NCBI GenBank assembly: GCA_016617855.1
Contig: JAECUM010009736.1
Coordinates: 1 to 64,000, forward strand
Length of the DNA stretch: 64,000 bases
Direction: 5' to 3'
Origin: Megalonaias nervosa
Taxonomy: Eukaryota > Mollusca > Bivalvia > Unionida > Unionidae
The position numbers were made by a program, and so were the translations under genes. The first letter of the stretch is position 1. Each line of letters begins with the position of its first letter. Positions 20,514 to 30,224 of the stretch are shown here, in pieces. The notes below the pieces were generated by a model. It was given only the letters and a program-made list of their open reading frames with translations, was not told where the DNA came from and made no database searches.

Positions 20514-20585
20514 CGAATTTCATGGATCACGTCTGAGATCGTTTCACTCGAAATGTCCCTTTGATCGTATTGGACCTTTTTATCT

Positions 20586-21050
20586 TCATTCTTCCAGGAT
20601 GTTTCCCATTGCTCCTTTCAGCAAGGGCCCTCCTATTTTTCCCATTACTCCTTTCAGCAACATGGGCAAAATTGGTAAAATTCCTCCGCGTTGCACCAAC
20701 ATCTTTTTCTTTTGACTAATGTGTATTTTCTTTTGCACCATTTGGCGAAGAACGTGTCTATGTTTGGCTAAGCATTCTTTCTGGTGTTTAGACAAAGGTA
20801 TTGTGCCTTTCAAGACATTCAGACAACATTCGCACATTGTACCGATGACGTCTTTGGAGGCAGTTTGAATTAGTTTATTTTGCATGGGTGGAGGAGTTTT
20901 GGACAGGACGGACAACATGTCCCAATGTTTGGCTAAACGAGGTGCAGTCCTTTCCTTTTCTTTCCTTTGGGGGTAGAAGAGGAATGTCTTTTTGAGGTGA
21001 CATCTTTCTAGGTTGGTTCGTTGGTTCCGTGGCACACAGCAAAAATACAC
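20586..21050 (-). CDS. Basic virion-like protein, paralogue 1
   Basis: Residues from about 40 on form a recognisable unit: a helix with CECCLNVLKGTIPLSKHQK, a basic stretch (KHRHVLRQMVQKKIHISQKKKML) and QRGG followed by a Gly/Leu/Pro-rich hydrophobic end. I recall this arrangement from many Polinton and adintovirus small proteins; the QRGG fits an adenain cleavage site. The start is uncertain: an ATG at about 21,002 lies in another frame. The gene at 21,380-22,097 carries the same unit, so the two are paralogues. Probably a capsid-associated or core protein. Confidence 0.5.
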   Translation of the reverse strand: MYFCCVPRNQRTNLERCHLKKTFLFYPQRKEKERTAPRLAKHWDMLSVLSKTPPPMQNKLIQTASKDVIGTMCECCLNVLKGTIPLSKHQKECLAKHRHVLRQMVQKKIHISQKKKMLVQRGGILPILPMLLKGVMGKIGGPLLKGAMGNILEE

Positions 21051-21078
21051 TAACGTCGGTGACTTGTCACACGGTCTT

Positions 21079-21372
21079 TTATCCTTTTTTGGGGACTATC
21101 GCTTCGTCATAAAGGTGACGATGTGTTTTCCAAAATCGCCAAAGAATCCTCCTCTTTAATGGCTCCTCTTTTTCTTTGGACGAGTGTCTTTTCTGGGAAT
21201 GACGTCGATGTTTGGCTAAGCGCTTTTTAGGATGCCGTGACGGTCTTTTTCCTTTTCCTTTTCCTTTTTGGGACCGAAGAAGGATCACAACGGTAACGGT
21301 GTGTACTTCTTGGAGGTGACATCTTTGGGCGTTCAGCAGCACAAAAACGCTGATCTGTATTGTTTGCCTCAT
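21079..21372 (-). CDS. Small Lys/Arg-rich protein
   Basis: A 97-residue frame with a basic middle (QKGKGKGKRPSRHPKKRLAKHRRHSQKR). Its DNA resembles the 5' part of the next gene (both have AGGTGACATCTTT and TTTGGCTAA near the same spacing), so the two regions may be a tandem duplication of a core-protein gene. The frame could be a remnant rather than a working gene. Function, if any, would be DNA condensation, by composition only. Confidence 0.35.
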   Translation of the reverse strand: MRQTIQISVFVLLNAQRCHLQEVHTVTVVILLRSQKGKGKGKRPSRHPKKRLAKHRRHSQKRHSSKEKEEPLKRRILWRFWKTHRHLYDEAIVPKKG

Positions 21373-21379
21373 GTCTTTC

Positions 21380-22097
21380 TTATACTGGAATGCATCTCCA
21401 ATGGTTGTCTTTACGTCTTATCAACTTGATGACAGGCAACACACGGGACAGTTCTTGCTTGGACAAATCCAGTAAACTCTGTAACACACCCGTTCTCTCT
21501 TGAACTTTGATTTTGGTGGCAGGTACTTTGTGAGCAGCGGAAGAGGGTGTCACCGCTGGAGGATAAGTTTTTGGAGACGTTGATTTGCGGGTAGAAGCTG
21601 TTTTCTGTGGACTTTTCTTTTCCCGAGTCTGTGAGTTAGTCTTGACACCATTGCTCTTTTTCTTTTTTTCTGGGTACGCTTGGGCGTGGCTTTTTCTTGG
21701 GGACGACTTTGGGAGCATTAGGATCCCATTTTATGAAGGAACGAATGATGACACCTCCTAGAGAACCGCTACCTCCAGGTTTCAAAATGATTTGCTTTTT
21801 AGTTTGAGTGTCGATGCGAGGATCGGCTAGCTGCGTCAAGGCGACTTTGTTTCTCTCACAAAAATGTTTGGTTTGATGTGGAATCTGAATGACGCCTTGC
21901 AGTAATTGACGTGCTGTCACCGTAAACCATCGTAAGACTTCTTTTTGAGACGAGCGTCTAAGACACGAGCAAGTATTTGTGGATTTTTTTCGCGACTGAT
22001 ACCGTACGAGACACGAGTCAATTTGATGGGAAGATGAGACTGAAGGGACGTCATGTTGACGATGTGTGAGACAAAGCCAAAGTGACCGAGTTTTCAT
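21380..22097 (-). pseudogene. Basic virion-like protein, paralogue 2, one frameshift
   Basis: The N-terminal frame (21,636-22,097) contains the unit seen in the gene at 20,586: TARQLLQGVIQIPHQTK, a basic stretch with CERNKVALTQLADPRID, and a GG motif (LKPGGSGSLGG). The C-terminal frame (21,380-21,718) continues with a Lys/Ser/Pro-rich tail and a helical end; the slip lies near 21,640-21,710. The GG motif is a possible protease site. As in its paralogue, a structural or core role is likely. Confidence 0.45.
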
Positions 22098-22119
22098 AGG
22101 CTGTTTTTGGTGATTGTGA

Positions 22120-22848
22120 TTAAGTCCACAAAGGGGACGTGTACATGACAGGCCCTCCGTCTTGGCACCAGTGGTGAAACAGATGGGTACGAAATAGCAA
22201 ATAATCGGGAGTGGTGGGTTTTAAATCCACAAGTAAATAAGCGTGTGCTGTTTGAGAGGCATCGTCGTACGCATGAGTCAGCCAAGGCGTTCCTAACTGT
22301 TTGGCTAAGGCTTGTACATGCGATTTATTTCTAGGACTTTTAAACCAACACGAAGTAATGAGCATTGAGATTGATGGTACGATGGGTTTTACTTTGTTGA
22401 AACAAATTTTGTGTGATGTAAATGACACTGCATTACGATGATGCCCTTTTCTCGTAAACTAGAGTTTAATTTCTTCTTCGTCTTCTCCTAACATGTCGTA
22501 AAAAATAAACATATGAGTTTGACTAGGGTCAGACACGATCCCGTCGTCCTCGCCAGGAATGCCTTCCACAAAGACAATGGAATCGCCTTGACTTTCTCGC
22601 AGAAGGCTGCACGCCGATTGCCACTCTTTGTATTACCACACGATTCGTTGAGGTGGACGATCGATGAAATGATGTTTATGTTCGATCAAACGTTTGAAAA
22701 ATTCGGTTTAGCCTGAACCGCTAGGTCCGGCAGTGAGCATATCAAAGGGATGGCAAAGATACAAGGCCTCCCAACTAGTCTGATCTACGTGTTCGTCAAT
22801 GACTTTGACAGAGGAGGAAGAGGGAGTAGAGACAGTAGAGGTTGCCAT
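22120..22848 (-). pseudogene. Element B packaging ATPase, three in-frame stops
   Basis: The start is the ATG at 22,848. The frame stays the same over the whole gene but is stopped at 22,708-22,710 (TAA), 22,633-22,635 (TAA) and 22,459-22,461 (TAG). The first stop replaces exactly the lysine codon of the Walker A motif (GPSGSG then the stop then T). A Walker B-like FIFYDML precedes the third stop. The C-terminal half (FKSPRNKSHVQALAKQL ... AHAYLLVDLKPTTPDYL) is well preserved and typical of Polinton A32-like ATPases. Only point mutations, no indels, have killed it. Confidence 0.82.
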
Positions 22849-22893
22849 AGTAGTGTAAGAAATGTCATGTTTGACACGAAGAAAGAGAAGACA

Positions 22894-22906
22894 ATAGTTT
22901 TTATAC
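22894..22906 (-). promoter_or_regulatory. TATA box of the packaging ATPase gene
   Basis: AGTATAAAAACT on the minus strand, about 50 bases upstream of the ATG at 22,848. Confidence 0.6.
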
Positions 22907-23239
22907 TTTTTTCAGGACACGTTTATTGTCATCTTTAATTGTGAACAACACAAAAGACAAAAATACACAAAAGCCAGATGGTTAAGTACATGAATAAAAC
23001 ACACATCAAAACGATCATAGTGGAATATAAACAAGTCTCCGTACAACATTTGCGGTGATCAAGGGGTGAAATCATAGGGGTAGTGTGTAATGTTCTTAGA
23101 GTCTTTACACTCCTTGGCACAGTCACACAAGAGTCCTCACGGAATGGCCTTTCGGGGATGTCGATAACGGTCCTATCCTGAAGAGAGTGGTTTTCATTCT
23201 TTCACGACTTCTTCTTCTGACACTGTCACTAACATTGAT
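22907..23239. other. Spacer between ATPase and accessory genes
   Basis: I see no convincing frame; the open stretch 22,935-23,126 (-) has a hydrophobic end but no recognisable start context or family. Confidence 0.3.
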
Positions 23240-23742
23240 TTAAAATTTACTGTTTTCACGGAATTTTTTAATTTTTTTAGGATTACAAATCGTTTGCATA
23301 GTGTGCCACTTCTTTTGTCCAAGGCTCATAACCCCAACTTTTCCAGTCACGTACATCTTACCAGTGAGGGTTAAGTCACAAGCTACACACACGTCGTCGT
23401 ACACATCTTCAGTGCCTAAAAGTTGATGAATCTTGTTTTCCTGTAGAGGCTGAGAAGTATCAACATGAAAGCGCAAAGCTTTGAGCAGAATGAGTCTCTC
23501 GTGTACATTTAAAGGACCACTTTCATGCTTTTTGGAGTGGTATGTACTGTTCGTAAATAGTCCACAAGGAATCGGCTGGTAAACGAAATCCCAGAAAGCA
23601 AGTCACTAAGACACACATTACACGTCGACCCCAATTCAATGGACACAGTTCTCGTAATAGACGATCGTAATCCTCTACCGTTTGAATAGTGTCATTGATT
23701 TCCTTCCACGGAATCTGTTGTATCGCGAATGATAAAGGTCGT
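23240..23742 (-). pseudogene. Accessory protein X1, lost start and frameshift
   Basis: A TATA box (GGTATAAAAACGG, about 23,756-23,768) precedes a frame whose expected ATG appears as ATA at about 23,740 in a good start context. The first part (TVEDYDRLLRELCPLNWG ... FRLPADSLWTIYEQ) resembles X2 and X3 in having an LPxxSL/LPxEL-like helix, and ends in a stop near 23,535. A second frame to 23,240 carries KALRFHVDTSQP and a possible metal cluster (CVAC ... HTMQTIC). I infer one gene with a frameshift near 23,520-23,540. No known family. Confidence 0.4.
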
Positions 23743-23755
23743 GTTATGGTAGTCC

Positions 23756-23768
23756 GTTTTTATACCCT
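23756..23768 (-). promoter_or_regulatory. TATA box of accessory gene X1
   Basis: GGTATAAAAACGG on the minus strand, close in sequence to the TATA boxes of the ATPase and BIR genes. Confidence 0.5.
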
Positions 23769-23886
23769 CTTTGGTGTAAGGTAATAAGTGTCCTTTTTGA
23801 ACAGCCTCGATTTTTTTTAGTACCGTACCAAAAATGTTCAGTCCCTAACTCACACACCACACGTCGCACAGAAGTTTCCTCTTGAA

Positions 23887-24213
23887 CTAGAAGAATTGTT
23901 CTTGTAAAGATTTGTTGTAATCCTCTAACTCGTCAATTGGAATTCGGTGTATTAGGATCACCTTGTAAGTTGAATGAGTGGCATCCAAAAATTTATGAAT
24001 TTCACGCGATTCATAAATGTCTGACCACTGGAACACTTTCATCAGAATCAGTCCTCTTATAGCATTCAGGTACCAGTGGTTCAAACATCGGTGACGTAAC
24101 GGAAGCAATGGTTCTTTGCGTTTCGCTTGTATTTTGACGAACTCGCAGTAAATGCGTTCTCTCAATTCCAGGGGCAAACCACGAATCTTCTCTTGTAAAG
24201 TATCCATAACCAT
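23887..24213 (-). CDS. Accessory protein X2 with F-box-like N-terminus
   Basis: 108 residues, intact. Residues about 10-26 (IRGLPLELRERIYCEFV) match the LPxELxxxIY pattern seen at the start of F-box-like domains. The following part is helical with two His/Cys-containing stretches. X3 directly upstream has LLTLPKDLKEKIYKEIW at a similar place, so the two are likely tandem paralogues. An F-box role would mean hijacking of a ubiquitin ligase, but only the first helix is recognisable, so this is a guess. No similarity to a known viral family is claimed. Confidence 0.5.
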   Translation of the reverse strand: MVMDTLQEKIRGLPLELRERIYCEFVKIQAKRKEPLLPLRHRCLNHWYLNAIRGLILMKVFQWSDIYESREIHKFLDATHSTYKVILIHRIPIDELEDYNKSLQEQFF

Positions 24214-24214
24214 G

Positions 24215-24607
24215 TCAATTAAACACTTCTCCTAGAGCGAAAGTAATGGACAAAGTGAGTAATTTCTGACCACTACCATTCCAGGAATCGGTCAAGAACG
24301 TCAATACAATCTTCAAATATAAATGATCTAAAGCGGAATATTCGGAAGAACGCACCCTTGATCCAGAGACATCTGACTTGCTTGTTGACTTTGTCAATTT
24401 CCTCTTGTGAATTTCTCGACATAAAAGTTCTAAAGTCACATAAAGAGATTTGGCTCTGGCAACTCCCAGCCAAATTTCCTTGTAGATCTTCTCTTTCAAA
24501 TCCTTTGGTAATGTTAGAAGATTATTTTTCAAATTGGGTTTAAATATTTGTCTAGGGGATGTCCAACGTTTGACTCCTAGCCACGTAGGTGGTTTCTTAC
24601 ACGACAT
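24215..24607 (-). CDS. Accessory protein X3 with F-box-like helix
   Basis: 130 residues, intact, ending one base before the X2 start. It begins MSCKKPPTWLGVKRW, a basic aromatic leader, and has LLTLPKDLKEKIYKEIWLGVAR at about residues 30-51, parallel to X2. The middle is rich in Arg/Lys/Ser, and the end is hydrophobic (LTFLTDSWNG). I infer a paralogue of X2 and, more distantly, X1. Function unknown. Confidence 0.5.
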   Translation of the reverse strand: MSCKKPPTWLGVKRWTSPRQIFKPNLKNNLLTLPKDLKEKIYKEIWLGVARAKSLYVTLELLCREIHKRKLTKSTSKSDVSGSRVRSSEYSALDHLYLKIVLTFLTDSWNGSGQKLLTLSITFALGEVFN

Positions 24608-24619
24608 GGTGTGCCCACT

Positions 24620-25227
24620 TCAATGACGAGGTCCCACTAAAGGTAGGTAGTGACAATCCGGAGACCATCCAGCATGTTCCAGGTAATCTTTCTTCTCCCA
24701 CTCGTGAAGTAACACACCACAACTGAAGCACTTGACTTTATCCCCTTGGCCCAAGTAGATAAATCTTCGGGGGTAGGTCCTCCCTGATATTTTGGCCATT
24801 TTCTTCGGAAGGTTTGGATACGACTTTCATAGTCGCAGTATTCAGGCAAACGCACATGGAACGAATATTCGTCTTTCACATGTTCATTTCGATGAGGGTA
24901 CTGTTAAATATGTAGGAGTTTGCTCAGTTTTACATGACATCCGTAGGGTGGTAGCCGCATGGTTTCATAATAATGACATTCACCATGAAAACCAGTAAAG
25001 TGAACAGGTGTACGATGACGAGTGGCATCGCTTTCGCATCCGTCAGGTTTGACACGCACAGCATCACTTTCCATGGTAGGCATGGTAGTAGTAGTTATAG
25101 CAAAGTTCCCATGATGATGTGGTGCTGAATCGCTAACGTCATAGCGTACGTCATCCCTGCCATCGCAAGGCACAGCATTGCACTCGAGTGTGCTCTTGCT
25201 TGATACTTGCTGTTTGAAAGGATTCAT
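24620..25227 (-). pseudogene. BIR-domain (IAP-like) protein of element B
   Basis: The likely start is the ATG at 25,227 (a TATA box lies at about 25,285-25,296). One frame runs to 24,637 with a TAA at 24,904-24,906; near 24,748 the coding continues one base out of phase to the TGA at 24,620. Across that slip the pieces form a BIR domain: ESRIQTFRRKWP, then PTPEDLSTWAKG, then CFSCGVLLHEW, an EHAGW histidine and a final Cys. The zinc ligands C-x2-C-x16-H-x6-C are all present. Viral BIR proteins block host cell death or act on innate signalling. The 110-residue N-terminal part is unrecognised. No RING domain follows. Confidence 0.82.
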
Positions 25228-25283
25228 CTTTCTCTCGCTTGGCAATGGTAGTCACAATGAACTATCGGTCTCGAACGTTGTCC

Positions 25284-25296
25284 TTTTTTATATGCT
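25284..25296 (-). promoter_or_regulatory. TATA box of the BIR gene
   Basis: CATATAAAAAAGG on the minus strand, about 60 bases upstream of the proposed ATG. Confidence 0.55.
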
Positions 25297-25343
25297 GACC
25301 AATATCGTCGTGACCGTACTGTAAAGTGAAGTGATTGGGAAGC

Positions 25344-28300
25344 CTATATTCGCTTCTGGTACACGATTTGATAGACTTTTTCCAAGGGCCTGCTATCGAT
25401 TTTGGTGTGTGGGTAAACGTACAATCTTGTGCGGTTCGTGGGTGGTCACTTTAAAATTTCCATCCTGCCCAGACTGCAATGCTTCTTTCAAGAAGCCAAA
25501 GTTCACCAGTCGACTGGTGCGATAATTGAGAGTCAATCCTTTCACTTTACACTCCATTTGTACTTTTCCTTGTGAGTCTCGGTATTCGTAACCGTAATTT
25601 TTGGGATCGCCACTTGCAGAACTTAGAATCTTGTCGTCGGGATGCTCGTCCGTCCAGGTTTCTGAACGGTCTCCTTCGATGACAGGGTGAGGTTGACCCA
25701 GACCATCGATGTAAATGCAACTGTCCGTTTCAAAATACAGCACACGATCTCCTAACAGTTCTAATGCTTCGTACAGTTTTAAACGAGCATGGGCTGTCAC
25801 GTAAGCCGCAATGATGACATTTCCAAATTCGTCGGCTTCTACAAAGTCCAGTTCGTCTTCGTAATTGACTAGAATCAAGGCCTCACGAACGACGTCCACG
25901 TGTTTCAAGTATTTGGTTTTGTTGTGAATCATCTGGAAGTAGCGAGAAGGTTCTGTCAAATACTCCTTCTTGGGTAAACACGGTAGTAGTGCCATTTTGC
26001 CCCACAAATAATATAACATCACTTTGGCAAACGATCGCCTTCCTTCGTTTTTCTCGACGTGATCTAAAGTGAAGCCTTCCTGCTCCCAGTATTTCTCTTT
26101 AAATTTCTTTTGTTCTTCGGGAGTGTCGCACCAGGAAGTATAGCCACTGGCTTCTTTTTCAGTTTCAAAAAAGCATTCACGTAGTCTTCGAAAATGCGAT
26201 TTTTTGTCTCGTCGCCCTTGTGCTATTTTCTCTCTTGGGAAAGTGATAAATTTCGTACACTTCTAACAGTTGGTATCCCGAGTCCAGAGCTATAAACAAT
26301 TCCACGCTGACCCACGTTCCCGTCAAGGCGCGGTCTTCCTGAGTGTGCTGACATGGTTGGTCTTGGTTTCACGTTTCGGCACAAGTACGCCACCAGGGAA
26401 ACATCAACTTTCCTTGGCAATGGTGAGGTAAAACGGGATGGTACAAGCACGTGGGAGGCAAGACTTTACATTTGGTCAATCCTTCGTATTGGCGAATGTT
26501 GTCCACGTTGATGCGTTCCGTCAGCAACTGTGGGTGCCCTGCGGAAAAGTGATAGTATTTGCACACGTATGGATACAGCGAACACACGTCCAAGTATTTG
26601 ATTTCTTCTCCTTTCTCTTCGTCGGCTTGGTATAGCAAACAGGTGGCATTCGTCCGTCCTCCGTACAAGTTGTCCCTTGGGTTCAGTGGGCCCACCAGCT
26701 TGTAACTTTCCACGATACGCTTAAACTCGGGATCGGTTTTCAAACAGTGATCTTACTCGTGTTACTACATTTCTACCACTTGGTATCCTTGCTCTTCTAA
26801 CTTCAATCGCCGCTGACAAGTGGCCTGGTACAAGTCTTCCATGGTCCGTTGTAAAAACTGATTTTTAGTGTTACGTTGAGGGTAGCAGATAGGACATCCA
26901 TAAAATAAGCACCCGTTAAACTAGTACACGATCATGGGGTTTTCTAAGCCCCAGCCATCCACTGAATACCTTCCGATGGCTTTCTCGCCTTCTCCGTTGC
27001 GAGCGTGTTGGATACATTTGTCTTCCTTGTCGCACAAGTAATGTAACCAGCGTAGGGCTTTGACCGAGTATTGACGTTTGGCAAAGTTGGTCCTTTGAGG
27101 ACTGATGACAGCTAGGGTGCTTTCGGGTATGAATCGTTAGCGGTACACTAAGGAACACGCTTTGGCAATGTTGCAGGCTTCTTTCAAAGGATCGATTCCT
27201 CCGTGCTCCATGAATAATTCTCGAAATATTCCACAGGTACTCCGTAAAATGTCTACGTCGGAACGACAATATTTTAAAATTTCTTCCTGAAAGTCGAAAG
27301 GGTCCGAGGCGTGAGTGTGGTATCATACGTAGAAAGCTTCTCGTTGTTCGGTACGCATGTTGTCGGGGTCGTAGTAGTGAGCCTCGGGCAAATGAGGTAG
27401 AACGGTGTGTTGATTGGCTTCGGTATTGAAAAAGTGCGGAAAATAGCCTTTGACCATTTCTGTCATTCCAAACCTTTTAGGCAAGCGACTCAAAGGCATG
27501 GCCAAGTAACTCATCGAATCTTTAAACTGCACTTGTCCCACTTGCATGGAAATGATTTTGGCTCCGTTCAAAGTGACTTTAGGACGTTCGGTACTTTGTT
27601 CCGTATAGTATCTGAAAAGAAAGTGCCCATCGTATCCTGAGAAATTGTGAGCCATCACCGTCGCATAGCGATGATAATCTCCATAACGTTCGATGTCTTC
27701 TTGGCTCCACGTCTCGTCGATAGGGTTTAAGATCCATTGGGCGCAATCGGTCAGCGTGTTCGGTCTACGAAAGGTTTTTCACGTCCTCCAGGAATTTTGC
27801 TACAGTGAGGGCAATGAGTAAAGATAGTCTCTTGGATGTACTTCCCACACGCTCGATGAGCCACGCAGAAATTAGGAATGTGAATGCCAGTCTCTTGCAT
27901 GCATTCGAAATCGAAAAAGATGAACTGACCTTTCTTCTCGTCATTATCTTCTTCTTCATGTTTGGATTGGTATTTTTGAATGTAGCATAGGTGTTCCAAG
28001 TCCACGATTTGGCGACAAATGTGACATCGCTTCTTTCCTGAACATACGTGCGCCTTGGCATTATTGGTACGTATGCCTTGTCCACAAGTAGGGCACAATC
28101 TCAGGAGCTGACAAGCACTTTTCTGCTGTGAACCTTGCGTCTTTAGATGTTGTTGGTAACAGAAAGGGCCGATAAACGTGCGCTGACAAGCTGGGCAATG
28201 CACTCGTTCTTGTCCTTGGTCCAGACAGGGTTTAGAGGCTAAACATCCCTTACATTTCGATCCACAATGCTTGTGTTGCTCTCGATTGTTATAGCCATAG

Positions 28301-29343
28301 TCACATTTCTCACAGTAATAACCGTATCCCAGAAATGCAGTGATACTGGTAATAGCATGGAAATGTTCATCGTGATGATAGACGTGAATGTATTTTCCGT
28401 CTTTGAAATTTTTGCCTCGAAATAACAGAGGTCAGCGCACATCTTGAGGGTGTATTTTCAAGATGTAGCGTGGAGCCAAGACGTCTTGCAACTTTTGTAT
28501 TTCAGGAATGCCACAGGGTGTGCCTTTGGATATCCCCGCTTGCTGTAACAGGAGTTCTACTTCTATTTGTTGTTTGACTAGGTTAGATTTTTGAATAGTT
28601 TGCCAGGTTCTTTTACATTCTGCCGTGTCGTTCTTGTCGGCATACGTTCCTTCCACCACGATGGCACGGGCTAAACACACCTTGACTTGAGTGTTGTTAA
28701 TTTGAACGAGGCTCTTTTTGGTGCTGCGAAGATTTTCTACCAAGATCACCTTTTTGCCATGTCCTGTCCCTTGGGGAAGAGACACGTGGGTCATGAACAG
28801 TGTCGCTTTTCCGTTGGTGATGTGAAACTTGTCGTTGGACTGTTGCACGTGTTGAATCTTGTCCATGACTTTGGAAGGTGTCAATTCTGCCGGGCTGCTA
28901 AACTCGATTCAAACGGTGGACTTCATACTGTCATGATGAACGGAAAGTCTCAAGCGATTGTCTTCTTTGGCTTTACATTTCTGTTTCAGTGTAGTTACCA
29001 AAGAATTCCACACATTGGTGATGAACCCCTCTACTTTTTCCAACGGTACGTCGGACTTGAAATCTTTAAACTTTACCGTGTACGTGTAGGCTGTGGTTCT
29101 AAATTTTCTACAGGAGCGTTTGTCAGTCTCTCGAATGTGGTAGTAATTTTCAGGGTTTACTGGTGGTGATAGACTTTGACTTGGTATAGACTCTCTGGGT
29201 CTGGATTCTGGTTCACTCATCTCATCTTCAAAATTGCTGGCATGAATTTGAGCCAAGACTTCAACTATTGTGCGAGGCGATAAATCACGTTTCTGCATCT
29301 TACTTTCTTCTCCTTTCTTTACGAAATGATGCGATCGTTTCAT
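25344..29343 (-). pseudogene. Element B protein-primed type DNA polymerase B, many frameshifts
   Basis: At least eight collinear pieces make one protein of about 1,250 residues. N-terminal part 28,432-29,343 (unrecognised). A Cys-rich zinc region lies at 27,751-28,203 (CPACQRTF, CPTCGQG, CHICRQ), followed by exonuclease motif I (FIFFDFECM). Exo II is at 27,630 (HNFSGYDGHF). Polymerase motif A (DVCSLYPYVCK) is at about 26,570, motif B (RRSFAKVMLYYLWGKMA) near 26,030 and motif C (YFETDSCIYI) near 25,730. The C-terminal end lies in another frame to the TAG at 25,344. This is the Polinton replication enzyme, which copies linear DNA from a terminal protein primer. Length and order are normal; the frame is not. 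Confidence 0.88.
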
Positions 29344-29384
29344 CTTGAAAGCAAAACGTCAAAATGACTACATTTGAAACGCCA

Positions 29385-29479
29385 TGGACCGCTATATATC
29401 CATGTCAGGCTCGGTGTATATATAAAGGGTTGCTGCCTTCCCTCTCAGTATTCATTTCGCTCTCAAGCTGACCAGCACG
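29385..29479. promoter_or_regulatory. Divergent promoter between polymerase and zinc-knuckle genes
   Basis: Minus-strand TATA GGATATATAGCGG (about 29,390-29,402) lies 50-60 bases before the polymerase start; plus-strand TATA TGTATATATAAAGGG (about 29,415-29,429) lies 50-60 bases before the ATG at 29,480 and is followed by an initiator-like CTCAGTATTCATT. Confidence 0.6.
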
Positions 29480-29947
29480 ATGGAGGAACCTACACAAATC
29501 GAACTTCTGATTAGAGCTTTGCGAGGTGTCATAAGAAAGTTTTCTTCAGACAAACCGACGGACCACTCTCCCTCCTTTCGAGATAAAAGTCAAGATCCTT
29601 GCTATATCTGTCAGAAGAAAGGGCAATGAACTACGGAATGTCCAAATCGTCAAAAAAGCAAGACCAGTGTCAGAAGAGACAAAGTTCAATATACCTGTTA
29701 TCATTGTCAAGAGAAAATATATTGCTCTTCAGACTTCCCTAAGAAACAACAGTAGCAGGAGGAGGAGGAAGAAGAAGAGGTGCCCTCGGGGAAAGAAGAA
29801 CTCCGCCACGTTCAGAAAGAGAAGACAGCATAGAAAAGAAGACGAGAAAAATGTGAGGAAGAAGAGGAGGAAAAAGCTGTGAAAGTGAAGAAAATCAGAA
29901 AACAGAGAGAGTGTAATAAGAAAAGAAGATACAGAAGAAGTCTATGA
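29480..29947 (+). pseudogene. Zinc-knuckle (CCHC) protein of element B, three in-frame stops
   Basis: One frame of 156 codons from the ATG at 29,480 to the TGA at 29,945, broken by TGA 29,627-29,629, TAG 29,753-29,755 and TAG 29,831-29,833. The first stop falls inside a CCHC knuckle (CYIC, then QKKG, then the lost His position, then C). A second, degenerate knuckle CYHC follows. The C-terminal half is Glu-rich, then Lys/Arg-rich. CCHC knuckles bind single-stranded nucleic acid. It is one of two genes on the plus strand of element B. Not previously known to me in Polintons. Confidence 0.6.
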
Positions 29948-30178
29948 ACTTTTTAAAAGTGTTGTGTTATGTTGTATTGTGACATTGAATTGTAAATATT
30001 TGTACCAGAATAGACCAGACTGAAAAAACGTAAGTGTCTCTTGGTTTTGATTGTTTCGAATAATAAGGACTTACAATCACGCACTCAGAGCACGTATATC
30101 ATAGGGAAAAACAAGGGATTTTTTAGTTTTAATTGATTTTAGCAAAATGAATACTATCTCTTTTCGAAAGAAGTGAGT
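29948..30178. other. Short spacer, no gene
   Basis: AT-rich sequence between two convergent genes. No AATAAA on the plus strand was found in the first 100 bases after the zinc-knuckle gene. Confidence 0.4.
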
Positions 30179-30194
30179 GCCCCTGAAAAAGACC
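30179..30194 (-). terminator. Histone-mRNA-like 3' stem-loop, copy 2
   Basis: Minus strand GGTCTTTTTCAGGGGC matches the histone consensus at 14 of 16 places; the stem has one mismatch and two wobble pairs. GAAAAGAGA follows 13 nt downstream. It lies 30 bases past the stop of the gene at 30,225-30,854. Confidence 0.55.
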
Positions 30195-30224
30195 GTTGTG
30201 TGTTTCTTTTTTCTTAGAACAAAC

